A stretch of 64,000 bases of DNA from Mesorhizobium_A sp036742015 (GTDB lineage Bacteria > Pseudomonadota > Alphaproteobacteria > Rhizobiales > Rhizobiaceae), in the NCBI GenBank assembly GCA_036742015.1, contig DAINRF010000008.1:51851-115850 (forward strand). The letters run 5' to 3'. A program made the translations under genes and the position numbers. Each line of letters begins with the position of its first letter. Position 1 is the first letter of the stretch. The notes under the pieces are model-generated. The model was not told where the DNA came from. It was given only the letters and a program-made list of their open reading frames with translations, and did not search any database. This document shows, piece by piece, positions 26,290-34,498 of the stretch.

Positions 26290-26318
26290 CGCTCATAAAC
26301 CCGCCGCTTTTTTGAGCG
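26290..26318 (-). terminator. Intrinsic terminator of the RAM-domain gene
   Basis: On the minus strand CGCTCA and TGAGCG pair around a 17-base loop, followed by TTTTT (26289-26285). It separates the RAM-domain gene from the Anbu operon, which must then start its own transcript between about 26160 and 26285. Confidence 0.6.
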
Positions 26319-26354
26319 CCGGGTCACCTGAATCCGGGGAAATTGCCGGCGTAA

Positions 26355-26591
26355 CTAGAACGCGCGGAAGGTCATCACCGTCAGCGTGTCTCTGATTCCC
26401 GGCACCGCATGAACTTGCTCGTTGACGAAATGGCCGATGTCGACGCCATCCTCCACGTAGAATTTGACCAGCAAATCCCATTGCCCGGCTGTCGAGTAAA
26501 TCTCGGACGCAATCTCGCGGTCGGCAATCGCCCCTGCAACATCATATGACTTGCCGAGTTCGCATTTGATCTGGACAAAAAGCGCTTGCAT
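26355..26591 (-). CDS. Stand-alone Lrp/AsnC ligand-binding (RAM) domain protein
   Basis: The 78-residue protein is a single ferredoxin-like effector domain as found at the C-terminus of Lrp/AsnC regulators: MQALFVQIKCELGKSYDVAG, then STAGQWDLLVKFYVEDG, then VPGIRDTLTVMTF. There is no helix-turn-helix. ATG 26591 gives the family start; a longer frame to 26663 looks artificial. Stand-alone RAM proteins form oligomers that bind amino acids, but their partners are mostly unknown. It is divergent from the DUF4864 gene and has its own terminator. Confidence 0.85.
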   Translation of the reverse strand: MQALFVQIKCELGKSYDVAGAIADREIASEIYSTAGQWDLLVKFYVEDGVDIGHFVNEQVHAVPGIRDTLTVMTFRAF

Positions 26592-26751
26592 GAGACAGTC
26601 CGCAACTTGGAATTTTGGATGACTCTGGCAATTCGAACTCGCCCATGCAAGCGCGCAGACCAAAATGCCGGTCCGAAAATGAAACTAGCTGTGCCTTTCA
26701 ACCGTAACCATGTTGATGGATCGATGCGCTGTGCATCGAATGGAGGAAGCG

Positions 26752-27165
26752 ATGCGGATCTTATATGCGGCCTTATTCAGCATTTGTCTTTCGTTCGCAG
26801 CCATTTCCGGCGAAGCAGAGGTTCGTGGCGCGCAGGCGGCAATAAACGGCCAAATGAAGGCGCTTCTCGCCGATGACGGGGCCGCCGCCTACAGCTTTGC
26901 CGCGCCAAACGTCAAACAGATATTTCCCTCCGTCGACGCATTCATGAACATGGTCACCAGTGGCTATGCGCCGGTCCGCCGCCCGCAAAGCTACGCTTTC
27001 GGCAAGGTTCAGGAAATGGGCGCAGGCAAGATCGTCCAGCAGGTACTGATCGTCGGCCCCGACGGCAAGGATTATGAAGCAGTCTACACGCTCGAACTGC
27101 AATCTGACGGCAAATATCTGATCACCGGCTGTTCGCTGCGCGCCTCAAGTTCGCTGTCGACCTAA
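26752..27165 (+). CDS. DUF4864 family exported protein
   Basis: The 137-residue precursor begins with a signal peptide (MRILYAALFSICLSFAAISGEAE). The mature domain resembles the NTF2-like DUF4864 family: INGQMKALLADDGAAAYSFAAPNVKQIFP, then VQEMGAGKIVQQVLIVGPDGKDYEAVYTLE, ending GCSLR. GGAGGAAG is close before ATG 26752, which rules out the longer in-frame start at 26710. The function of the family is unknown. Its stop overlaps the convergent tgt gene by 4 bases. Confidence 0.82.
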   Translation: MRILYAALFSICLSFAAISGEAEVRGAQAAINGQMKALLADDGAAAYSFAAPNVKQIFPSVDAFMNMVTSGYAPVRRPQSYAFGKVQEMGAGKIVQQVLIVGPDGKDYEAVYTLELQSDGKYLITGCSLRASSSLST

Positions 27166-28292
27166 AGAGCCGGCAAGTCCCCCCTCGCCCAGCCTTCATG
27201 CGTTTCCGCAGAATGGTCGGCGAACCTGCCCTTTTCGATTGCGCCGCGAATGCCGCGCGTCAGATCCTGGTAGTAAGACACATTGTTCCAGCTCAGCAGC
27301 ATACCGCCAAGCGCTTCGCCTGAACGCACCAGATGGTGCAGATAGGCGCGGCTGTAGTCGCGCGCCGCCGGGCAACTGCTCTCTTCATCCAGTGGCCGAT
27401 GATCGTCTGCATGGCGCGCATTACGCAGATTGATCTTTCCGCGCCGTGTGTAAGCCAGCCCATGCCGCCCGGCGCGGGTCGGCATCACGCAATCGAACAT
27501 GTCGATGCCGCGCGCCACCGATTGCAGAATATCGTTCGGCGTGCCGACGCCCATCAGGTAGCGCGGCTTTTCTTCCGGCAGCACCGGGCATGTCGCCTCC
27601 AGCATTGCCAACATAACTGCCTGCGGCTCACCCACCGCAAGCCCGCCAACAGCATAGCCTTTCAGGTCAAGCGCCTTCAGAGCCTCGGCAGACCGCACCC
27701 GCAGCGCCTCGTTGTCGCCGCCCTGCACAATGCCAAACATCGCCTTGCCCGGCTGTTTGCCAAATGCCGCCTTGCAACGCTCGGCCCAGCGTAGCGACAT
27801 TTCCATCGCCTTTTCGATTTCTTTGGGTTTGGCCGGCAGCGCCACGCATTCGTCGAGCTGCATCTGAATGTCCGAGTCCAGCAGTCCCTGGATTTCGATC
27901 GACCGCTCCGGGCTCATTTCCCACGACGACCCGTCAATGTGCGACCGGAAGGTCACTCCCTGTTCGGTGATCTTTCTCAGCGCCGACAGCGACATGACCT
28001 GAAATCCGCCGCTGTCGGTCAAGATCGGCCATGGCCAACGGGCAAACTCGTGTAGGCCGCCCAGCCGCGCCACACGTTCAGCGCCGGGGCGCAGCATCAG
28101 GTGATAGGTATTGCCCAGAATGATGTCGGCGCCCGCGCCCCTCACCTGATCCATATAAAGCGCCTTCACCGTGCCGCCAGTGCCCACCGGCATGAAGGCT
28201 GGCGTCTGGATCGTGCCGCGCGGCATCGAAATCGCGCCGCGCCGCGCCGCGCCATCGGTCGCGCTGACGTTGAAGGAAAACTTGTCGGTCAT
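27162..28292 (-). CDS. tgt: Queuine tRNA-ribosyltransferase (tRNA-guanine transglycosylase)
   Basis: The 376-residue enzyme exchanges G34 for preQ1 in tRNAs with GUN anticodons. LTDSGGFQVMSL holds the general Asp, and FDCVMPTRAGRHG contains the nucleophilic Asp. The usual zinc site (C-x-C-x2-C with a later His) is reduced: only one of the three Cys positions is Cys in ESSCPAARDYSRAYLHH. I believe this is seen in other Rhizobiales but could not check. ATG 28292 shares one base with the queA stop (TGATG), so the two are coupled. The next enzyme in queuosine synthesis, QueA, is immediately upstream. Confidence 0.95.
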   Translation of the reverse strand: MTDKFSFNVSATDGAARRGAISMPRGTIQTPAFMPVGTGGTVKALYMDQVRGAGADIILGNTYHLMLRPGAERVARLGGLHEFARWPWPILTDSGGFQVMSLSALRKITEQGVTFRSHIDGSSWEMSPERSIEIQGLLDSDIQMQLDECVALPAKPKEIEKAMEMSLRWAERCKAAFGKQPGKAMFGIVQGGDNEALRVRSAEALKALDLKGYAVGGLAVGEPQAVMLAMLEATCPVLPEEKPRYLMGVGTPNDILQSVARGIDMFDCVMPTRAGRHGLAYTRRGKINLRNARHADDHRPLDEESSCPAARDYSRAYLHHLVRSGEALGGMLLSWNNVSYYQDLTRGIRGAIEKGRFADHSAETHEGWARGDLPAL

Positions 28293-29368
28293 CAGAGATC
28301 GGCCCGGAACAGCAGGCTCGAATCCCCGTAGGAATAGAACCGGTAGCCATGAGAAATCGCATGTGCATATGCGCTGTGCATAACTTCGCGGCCGGCGAAA
28401 GCCGACACCAGCATGAAAAGTGTCGAGCGCGGCAGGTGAAAATTGGTCATCAACGCATCGACATATTTGAATCGATAGCCAGGCGTGATGAAAATATCGG
28501 TCGAGCCGGACCACTCGGCCAATGTTCCGTCATCGAGCGCCGCACTTTCCAGTAGCCTGAGCGACGTGGTGCCAACTGCAACGATGCGGCCACCACGAGC
28601 CTTCACCTTGTTCAACGCGCTTGCCGTCGCATAAGAAATTCGGCCCGTCTCGGCATGCATCTTGTGATCGGCCGTATCATCGGCCTTCACCGGCAGGAAC
28701 GTCCCTGCCCCGACATGCAGCGTCACAAAATGCCGTTCAATGCCCGCCGCATCCAGCGCCTCGAACAGGGCTGGCGTGAAATGCAGGCCAGCGGTTGGCG
28801 CGGCCACCGCGCCTTCTTCATCGGCATAGATTGTCTGGTAGTCGCTGCGGTCCTGTTCGTCCTCGGGCCGTTTTGAGGCAATATAGGGCGGCAGTGGAAT
28901 GTGGCCGACCTGGTGCAGCGCCTCGTCCAGCGCAGCACCGCCGAGTTCAAACCGCAACAGCGCTTCGCCTGCCTCGCCCTTTTCCTCGACCACGGCGTTC
29001 AACGTGCCCATCAGGCACAGATTGCCGGTATGGCCAAAGGCGATGCGGTCGCCGGCCTGCACGCGTTTGGCCGGCCGCAGAAACGCCTTCCAGCTGTCCT
29101 GTCCGACCCGCATGTGCAGCGTCGCGTCCACGCGCGACTGCGCGTCGCCGCGAAACCGCACGCCCTCAAGCTGCGCCGGGATCACCTTGGTATCGTTGAA
29201 CACCAGCGCATCGCCGGGCGACAGCAGTCCCGGCAAATCGCTGACCCGCCAGTCTTCCAGCCGCCCGCCCGGCCGCACCGTCAGCAAGCGCGCACTGTCG
29301 CGCGGCACGGCAGGTCTCAGCGCAATGCTCGCCTCTGGCAGGTCGAAATCGAAAAGCTCGACTTTCAT
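28292..29368 (-). CDS. queA: S-adenosylmethionine:tRNA ribosyltransferase-isomerase
   Basis: The 358-residue enzyme turns preQ1 in tRNA into epoxyqueuosine using the ribosyl part of SAM. Family blocks are present in order: VELFDFDLPEASIALRP, ALVFNDTKVIPAQL, AAPTAGLHFTPALFEAL, HVGAGTFLPVK and TNFHLPRSTLFMLVSAFAG. ATG 29368 is chosen over the longer frame at 29380. It overlaps tgt by one base downstream and follows ppiB by 81 bases. Confidence 0.96.
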   Translation of the reverse strand: MKVELFDFDLPEASIALRPAVPRDSARLLTVRPGGRLEDWRVSDLPGLLSPGDALVFNDTKVIPAQLEGVRFRGDAQSRVDATLHMRVGQDSWKAFLRPAKRVQAGDRIAFGHTGNLCLMGTLNAVVEEKGEAGEALLRFELGGAALDEALHQVGHIPLPPYIASKRPEDEQDRSDYQTIYADEEGAVAAPTAGLHFTPALFEALDAAGIERHFVTLHVGAGTFLPVKADDTADHKMHAETGRISYATASALNKVKARGGRIVAVGTTSLRLLESAALDDGTLAEWSGSTDIFITPGYRFKYVDALMTNFHLPRSTLFMLVSAFAGREVMHSAYAHAISHGYRFYSYGDSSLLFRADL

Positions 29369-29449
29369 GGTCCAACACATGCAAACGGCCCCACGGTCCG
29401 CTACCGCCTTGGCGGTAGAATGGTCGTGGAGCCGGCGATTTGAGAGAAA

Positions 29450-29923
29450 TCAGACGTCGGCGGCGACGCGCATCGTCACAATCGAGTCGGGATCCTTCAC
29501 CGGCTCGCCGCGCTTGATCTTGTCAACATACTGCATGCCATCGATCACCTGGCCCCAAACCGTATACTGGCGGTTCAGGAACGGAGCATCGTCAAAGCAG
29601 ATGAAGAACTGCGAGTTGGCCGAGTTCGGGTTCTGTGAACGCGCCATCGAGGCGGTGCCGCGCTTGTGCGGCACGTTCGAAAACTCAGCTGGCAGGTTCG
29701 GCTTCTGCGAACCGCCCATGCCGGTTCCGGTCGGGTCGCCGCCCTGCGCCATAAAGCCGTCGATCACGCGGTGAAACACCACGCCATCATAAAAGCCCTC
29801 GCGCGCCAGTTCCTTGATCCGCGCCACATGCTGCGGCGCTACGTCCGGCAGCAGCTGGATCACGACCTTACCTTTGGTCGTATCCATGATGATCGTGTTT
29901 TCCTTGTCTGTAATCTCGACCAT
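29450..29923 (-). CDS. ppiB: Cytoplasmic cyclophilin peptidyl-prolyl isomerase
   Basis: The 157-residue protein is a complete cyclophilin without a signal peptide. It has the catalytic block VVFHRVIDGFMAQGGDPTGTGMGG, then ASMARSQNPNSANSQFFICF, with a Trp at the drug-binding position (YTVWGQV). An AGAAGAAGGGA site precedes ATG 29923. It is a tandem relative of the exported isomerase immediately upstream, 23 bases away, which suggests local duplication followed by different targeting. Confidence 0.93.
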   Translation of the reverse strand: MVEITDKENTIIMDTTKGKVVIQLLPDVAPQHVARIKELAREGFYDGVVFHRVIDGFMAQGGDPTGTGMGGSQKPNLPAEFSNVPHKRGTASMARSQNPNSANSQFFICFDDAPFLNRQYTVWGQVIDGMQYVDKIKRGEPVKDPDSIVTMRVAADV

Positions 29924-29946
29924 GTCGGGTCCCTTCTTCTGATTGA

Positions 29947-30531
29947 TTATTTGTCGCCAGCGATCCGCACCTTGACCATCCGGTCAGGGTCGCTCACTTC
30001 GCCATTGCCGCCAGCGCCGCGCTTGATCTTGTCGACCAGGTCCATGCCCTTCTCCACCTCGCCAACGACCGTATACTGGCCGTTCAGTGACGGGTATTGC
30101 GTGAACATGATGAAGAACTGCGAATTGGCGGAGTTCGGATCCTGTGACCGGGCCATACCCAGCACGCCGCGTTCGAATGGAACCTTGGAAAATTCGGCCG
30201 GCAGGTCCGGCTTGTCAGAACCGCCTGTGCCGGCGCGCTCCGGAGCGAACCCCTCCTTCATGTCGCCAAACTGGACGTCGCCTGTCTGCGCCATAAAGCC
30301 TTCGATGACGCGATGGAACGCTACATTGTCGTAAGCGCCTTCGCGCACCAGTTCCTTGATCCGCGCCACATGCTGCGGCGCCAGATCAGGCCGCAGCGCG
30401 ATGGTCACGTCGCCGTCCTTCAGGGTAATAATCATTGTATTGTCGGGTTCGGCGGCCTGAGCCGAGAAGGTCGACGCTGAAAACGCCGTCAGGCCGGCGA
30501 CAACAAGCGCCGTTGCAAATTTGATGCGCAT
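29947..30531 (-). CDS. ppiA: Periplasmic cyclophilin peptidyl-prolyl isomerase
   Basis: The 194-residue precursor has a signal peptide (MRIKFATALVVAGLTAFSASTFSAQAAE) and a cyclophilin domain. VAFHRVIEGFMAQTGDVQFGD includes the active-site Arg and Phe, followed by LGMARSQDPNSANSQFFIMF. The drug-site Trp of the cytoplasmic paralogue is Val here (YTVVGEV). It is expected to speed proline isomerisation of envelope proteins. It lies 21 bases after coaD and 23 before ppiB on the same strand. Confidence 0.93.
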   Translation of the reverse strand: MRIKFATALVVAGLTAFSASTFSAQAAEPDNTMIITLKDGDVTIALRPDLAPQHVARIKELVREGAYDNVAFHRVIEGFMAQTGDVQFGDMKEGFAPERAGTGGSDKPDLPAEFSKVPFERGVLGMARSQDPNSANSQFFIMFTQYPSLNGQYTVVGEVEKGMDLVDKIKRGAGGNGEVSDPDRMVKVRIAGDK

Positions 30532-30552
30532 ATTTGAGGAACTCCGGATGTG

Positions 30553-31053
30553 TCAGTGCGGAAATTTCTTGGCAAGCGCCTTGGCGACCGCCTTGGGCAC
30601 GAATTGACGAATGTCGCCACCCATTGATGCGATCTGCCGTACCAATGTGGCGGTAATGGTTCTGACTGACGGGCTGGCTGGAATAAATACGGTCTGCAGC
30701 TCCGGCGCCATCGATTCATTCATGCCCGCCATCTGCATTTCATAGTCTAGATCGGTGCCGTCACGCAGCCCGCGGATCATGATGTGGGCTCCGTGTTTGC
30801 GCGCCGCGTCAATCAGCAGCCCTTCGAAAGAGACCACCTCCAGTTTGGCCGCATCAGCGCCCATTTCGTCGCGTGTCGCTTTCTCGATGAGGATGCGGCG
30901 TTCATCCAGCGTAAACATCGGCGATTTGGATGCCTGGATGCCGATCGCAACATAGATGTGATCTGACACGGTCAACGCGCCCTTCAGCACGTCCATGTGT
31001 CCATTGGTCAAGGGATCAAACGAGCCGGCATATATGGCAATTGTCGATGACAT
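30553..31053 (-). CDS. coaD: Phosphopantetheine adenylyltransferase
   Basis: The 166-residue enzyme makes dephospho-CoA from 4'-phosphopantetheine and ATP. The nucleotidyltransferase motif is IYAGSFDPLTNGHMDVL (His19 of the TxGH-like motif). The later IRGLRDGTDLDYEMQMAGMN and SSVRTITATLVR-like blocks (here SPSVRTITATLVR) are typical. ATG 31053 is unambiguous. It is the first gene of a coaD-ppiA-ppiB-queA-tgt run. Confidence 0.96.
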   Translation of the reverse strand: MSSTIAIYAGSFDPLTNGHMDVLKGALTVSDHIYVAIGIQASKSPMFTLDERRILIEKATRDEMGADAAKLEVVSFEGLLIDAARKHGAHIMIRGLRDGTDLDYEMQMAGMNESMAPELQTVFIPASPSVRTITATLVRQIASMGGDIRQFVPKAVAKALAKKFPH

Positions 31054-31273
31054 GGCTCTGACGCAGCCTCCCGATCCTGCAAGCGCGTTGTGTTTCTTGG
31101 CTTGTAGCGGTCAACCGCGTGATTTTCCAGCGTTTATCGCGCGCAAAGACACATGAACGCCGGATGAACGGCGCACTCATGCTGGCTTCACGCCAAACGG
31201 CTACAGTGTAACACAACTTGACCGCAACCTTTTTGACGTTGCGACCGTTACGTTAATTGAAGGAGCCCGCAAC

Positions 31274-31411
31274 ATGATCATCTTGATGCTCGCAACCGCA
31301 ATGACCATCGCAATGCTGATCGCGACCGCATTTGGCATGCATCAGGAAACGCGCCGCCTCAATCAGCAGGAGCAGATCAAAAACGCGCGCCGCGCTGGCT
31401 TGACCTGCTGA
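31274..31411 (+). CDS. 45-residue single-helix membrane miniprotein
   Basis: A small frame begins with ATG 31274 after AAGGAG at 8 bases. It encodes a hydrophobic helix rich in Met, Ala and Ile (MIILMLATAMTIAMLIATAFGM), followed by a basic and polar tail (HQETRRLNQQEQIKNARRAG) ending LTC. It has its own strong terminator 24 bases after the stop. The good ribosome site, the membrane-helix plus charged-tail design and the terminator together favour a real gene. I do not recognise the family. It lies between the minus-strand genes coaD and gyrA. Confidence 0.6.
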   Translation: MIILMLATAMTIAMLIATAFGMHQETRRLNQQEQIKNARRAGLTC

Positions 31412-31435
31412 TTTTTCAACTGACTATTCTCCAGC

Positions 31436-31473
31436 GCCGAAGCCTGTGTTCCCTCAGGCTTCGGCATTTTTTT
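31436..31473 (+). terminator. Intrinsic terminator after the miniprotein gene
   Basis: GCCGAAGCCTG and CAGGCTTCGGC form an 11-bp perfect stem around an 8-base loop, followed by A and seven T. The T-run is only on the plus strand, so it ends the short plus-strand transcript rather than gyrA, whose stop is 12 bases further on the other strand. Confidence 0.85.
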
Positions 31474-31484
31474 GTTTTCAGGGC

Positions 31485-34265
31485 CTATTCGCCCTGAGGT
31501 TCTACCGGCCCGGCCGGTTCAGCAGGTCCTTCGCCTGCTTCTTCATCGCCTTCCGGCTCCGAAATACGCTCGACCGACACAACTTTTTCGCCTGCGGCCG
31601 TCTTAAAGATCGTCACGCCCTTGGTGGCGCGACTGGCGACCCGAATGCCGCTGACAGGCACACGGATCACCTGACCACCATCGGTTACAAGCATGATTTG
31701 ATCGTCAGGCAACACCGGGAATGTCGCGATCAGCTGACCGATTTCACCAACTTTCGAGACATCAGTCGCGCGGATGCCTTTGCCGCCACGCCCGATAATC
31801 CGAAAATCGTAGGACGAGGAGCGTTTGCCGTAGCCGAATTCGGTTACCGTCAGCACAAATTGCTCGTGCTCTTGCATGAATGCGTAGCGTTCATCCGAAA
31901 GCTCGCCGCTTTCCTCGCCAACGTCCTCGTTCGTCAGCACGACCTCATCCTCGGCCTCGCCTTCTTCGGCGGACGCGGCCTTGCGTTCGGCCGTCGCCCG
32001 CTTCAGGAACGCCGCGCGCTCCCAAGGCTCTGCATCGACATGCTCGAGAATGGTCATTGAGATGGCGCGGTCGTCATCGCCCAGCCTGATCCCGCGCACG
32101 CCCTGCGAGCCCCGGCTCTGGAAGACTCTAACGTCAGCCACCGGGAAGCGGATGCACAGGCCCGAATTTGCGGTCAGCAACACATCGTCATGCTCGGTGC
32201 AGGTCTCGACCGCCAGAATGGCATCGCCTTCCTCGTCGAACTTCATCGCAATCTTGCCATTGCGTTTCACATCCGCGAAATCTGACAGCTTGTTACGGCG
32301 CACCGTGCCGCGCGTGGTAGCGAACATCACGTCCAGCTTGTCCCACTCGCTCTCGTCCGGAAGCGGCAGGATCGCAGTGATCCGGTCACCGTTTTCGAGC
32401 GGCAACATGTTGCGCAGGAATTTGCCCTTCGACTGCGGCGTGCCGATTGGCAGCCGCCAGACCTTCTCCTTGTAGACGATGCCTCGCGACGAGAAGAACA
32501 GGATCGGCGTATGCGTATTGGCCACAAACAGCCGCGTCAGGAAGTCGGTATCCTTGGTCGACATGCCCGAGCGGCCCTTGCCGCCACGCGCCTGCGCCCG
32601 GTAAATCGAAAGCGGCACCCGCTTGATATAGCCTTCATGCGTCACCGTGACGACCATGTCCTCGCGCTGGATGAGGTCCTCGTCATCCATGTCAGAACCG
32701 GCGTCCGAAATCTCGGTGCGCCGCGGCGTGCCAAACTCGTCGCGCACAGCAGCGAGTTCGTCTTTGACGATCTGCTGGATGCGTGCGCGCGACGCGAGAA
32801 TATCAAGGAATTCAGTAATTTCCGCGCCGATCTCGTTCAATTCGTCGGCGATTTCGTCACGTCCCAGAGCCGTAAGGCGCGACAGCTGCAACGCCAGGAT
32901 GGCGCGCGCCTGTTCTTCCGACAAGTTGTAGGTGCCGTCCTCATTGATCCGGTGGCGCGGATCATCGATCAGCAAAATCAGCGATTCCACGTCGCGCGCC
33001 GGCCAGTTGCGCGTCATCAGTTTTTCGCGCGCGTCCCCCGGATCCTTGGCGCCCCGGATCAGCCGGATCACCTCGTCAATATTGGCCACCGCAATCGCCA
33101 GGCCAACCAACACATGCGCCCGCTCGCGCGCCTTGCGCAGCAGATATTTGGTGCGGCGGCTGATGACCTCTTCGCGGAACTGATTGAACGCCTTCAGCAT
33201 GTCGATCAGCGTCATCAGTTCCGGCTTGCCGCCGTTCAGCGCCACCATGTTGGCGCCAAACGAGGTCTGCAGCTGCGTGAAGCGATAGAGCTGGTTCAGC
33301 ACCACATCGGCAACAGCGTCGCGCTTGAGCTCGATGACGACGCGATATCCCTGCCGGTCGCTTTCGTCGCGAATGTCGGAAATGCCCTCGATGCGCTTTT
33401 CGCGCACCAGTTCGGCCATTTTTTCGATCATTGATGCCTTGTTCACTTGGAACGGCACTTCGGTGACGACAATCGCCTCGCGGTCGCCACGGATCTGCTC
33501 GATATCGACCTTGCCGCGCATCAGGATCGAGCCGCGGCCGGTCGAATAGGCTGAATAGATACCCGAGCGCCCCATGATGAGGCCGCCGGTCGGAAAATCC
33601 GGCCCCGGAATGATCTCCATCAGGTCCGGCAGCTCCATCGCCGGATTATCCATCAGCGCAATCGCGGCGTTACAAACTTCAGCCAGATTGTGCGGCGGGA
33701 TATTGGTCGCCATGCCGACCGCGATGCCGCCAGAACCATTGACCAGAAGATTAGGGAAACGTGCCGGCAGAACCTTTGGCTCGGTGTCGGTGCCGTCATA
33801 ATTTTCCTGGAAATCGACCGTGTCCTTGTCGATGTCCTCGATCAGTTCATGCGCCACCTTGGTCAGGCGCGCTTCGGTATAACGCATTGCGGCAGGCGGA
33901 TCGCCGTCGATCGAGCCGAAATTGCCCTGCCCGTCGATCAGCGGCACGCGCATCGACCAGTCCTGAGCCATACGCACCAAAGCGTCATAGATCGAGGCGT
34001 CGCCATGCGGGTGGTATTTACCCATCACGTCCGAAACCGGACGCGCCGATTTCACATGTTTACGGTTCCAGTGATAACCGCTCTCCTGCGACGCATAGAC
34101 GATGCGCCGGTGAACCGGCTTCAGGCCGTCACGCACGTCTGGGAGCGCACGCGCCACGATCACGCTCATCGCGTAATCAAGGTAGGAACGCTGCATTTCA
34201 TCAATGATGTTAATCGGCTCGATGCCGTCCGGGCCGTCTTCCGGCGGTCTCGTCTGGTCGCTCAA
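31485..34265 (-). CDS. gyrA: DNA gyrase subunit A
   Basis: The 926-residue protein has the winged-helix/tower region (YLDYAMSVIVARALPDVRDGLKPVHRR), catalytic Tyr129 in PPAAMRYTEARL, and a C-terminal beta-pinwheel that includes the gyrase box segment QARGGKGRSG. An acidic insert of about 40 residues sits inside the pinwheel (around AASAEEGEAEDEV) and an acidic tail closes the protein. In the quinolone region, HPHGDASIYD puts Ala90 at the place of Escherichia coli Ser83, with Asp94 retained. The start appears to be TTG 34265 (next ATG is residue 24, inside the conserved domain). Confidence 0.97.
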   Translation of the reverse strand: MSDQTRPPEDGPDGIEPINIIDEMQRSYLDYAMSVIVARALPDVRDGLKPVHRRIVYASQESGYHWNRKHVKSARPVSDVMGKYHPHGDASIYDALVRMAQDWSMRVPLIDGQGNFGSIDGDPPAAMRYTEARLTKVAHELIEDIDKDTVDFQENYDGTDTEPKVLPARFPNLLVNGSGGIAVGMATNIPPHNLAEVCNAAIALMDNPAMELPDLMEIIPGPDFPTGGLIMGRSGIYSAYSTGRGSILMRGKVDIEQIRGDREAIVVTEVPFQVNKASMIEKMAELVREKRIEGISDIRDESDRQGYRVVIELKRDAVADVVLNQLYRFTQLQTSFGANMVALNGGKPELMTLIDMLKAFNQFREEVISRRTKYLLRKARERAHVLVGLAIAVANIDEVIRLIRGAKDPGDAREKLMTRNWPARDVESLILLIDDPRHRINEDGTYNLSEEQARAILALQLSRLTALGRDEIADELNEIGAEITEFLDILASRARIQQIVKDELAAVRDEFGTPRRTEISDAGSDMDDEDLIQREDMVVTVTHEGYIKRVPLSIYRAQARGGKGRSGMSTKDTDFLTRLFVANTHTPILFFSSRGIVYKEKVWRLPIGTPQSKGKFLRNMLPLENGDRITAILPLPDESEWDKLDVMFATTRGTVRRNKLSDFADVKRNGKIAMKFDEEGDAILAVETCTEHDDVLLTANSGLCIRFPVADVRVFQSRGSQGVRGIRLGDDDRAISMTILEHVDAEPWERAAFLKRATAERKAASAEEGEAEDEVVLTNEDVGEESGELSDERYAFMQEHEQFVLTVTEFGYGKRSSSYDFRIIGRGGKGIRATDVSKVGEIGQLIATFPVLPDDQIMLVTDGGQVIRVPVSGIRVASRATKGVTIFKTAAGEKVVSVERISEPEGDEEAGEGPAEPAGPVEPQGE

Positions 34266-34498
34266 ATCAGGTCACTCGATTCGGGAAAGTATCTACTTAC
34301 TTATATAGGAAGCCCCGCCAATTCTCCAACTTCATTGCCGCCAGTCCACGGCATAAAGCCTCATTGTTTTCAGTATGTTAGGCTATCAGACGAATTGACG
34401 CGGAATAAGCATCGTCGACACCCTTGGCAATTGGCGTGGAATCCGGGCATTTTCGCGCCGCACAAAGCAGCGGCGCATCGGACGCAGGGCGGGGGAAA

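Noticed and set aside
26245..26327. Direct repeat GCCGGGTCAC (26245-26254 and 26318-26327)
   Set aside because: A 10-base repeat 73 bases apart at the foot of a terminator; too short to argue for a mobile element or operator without more copies.
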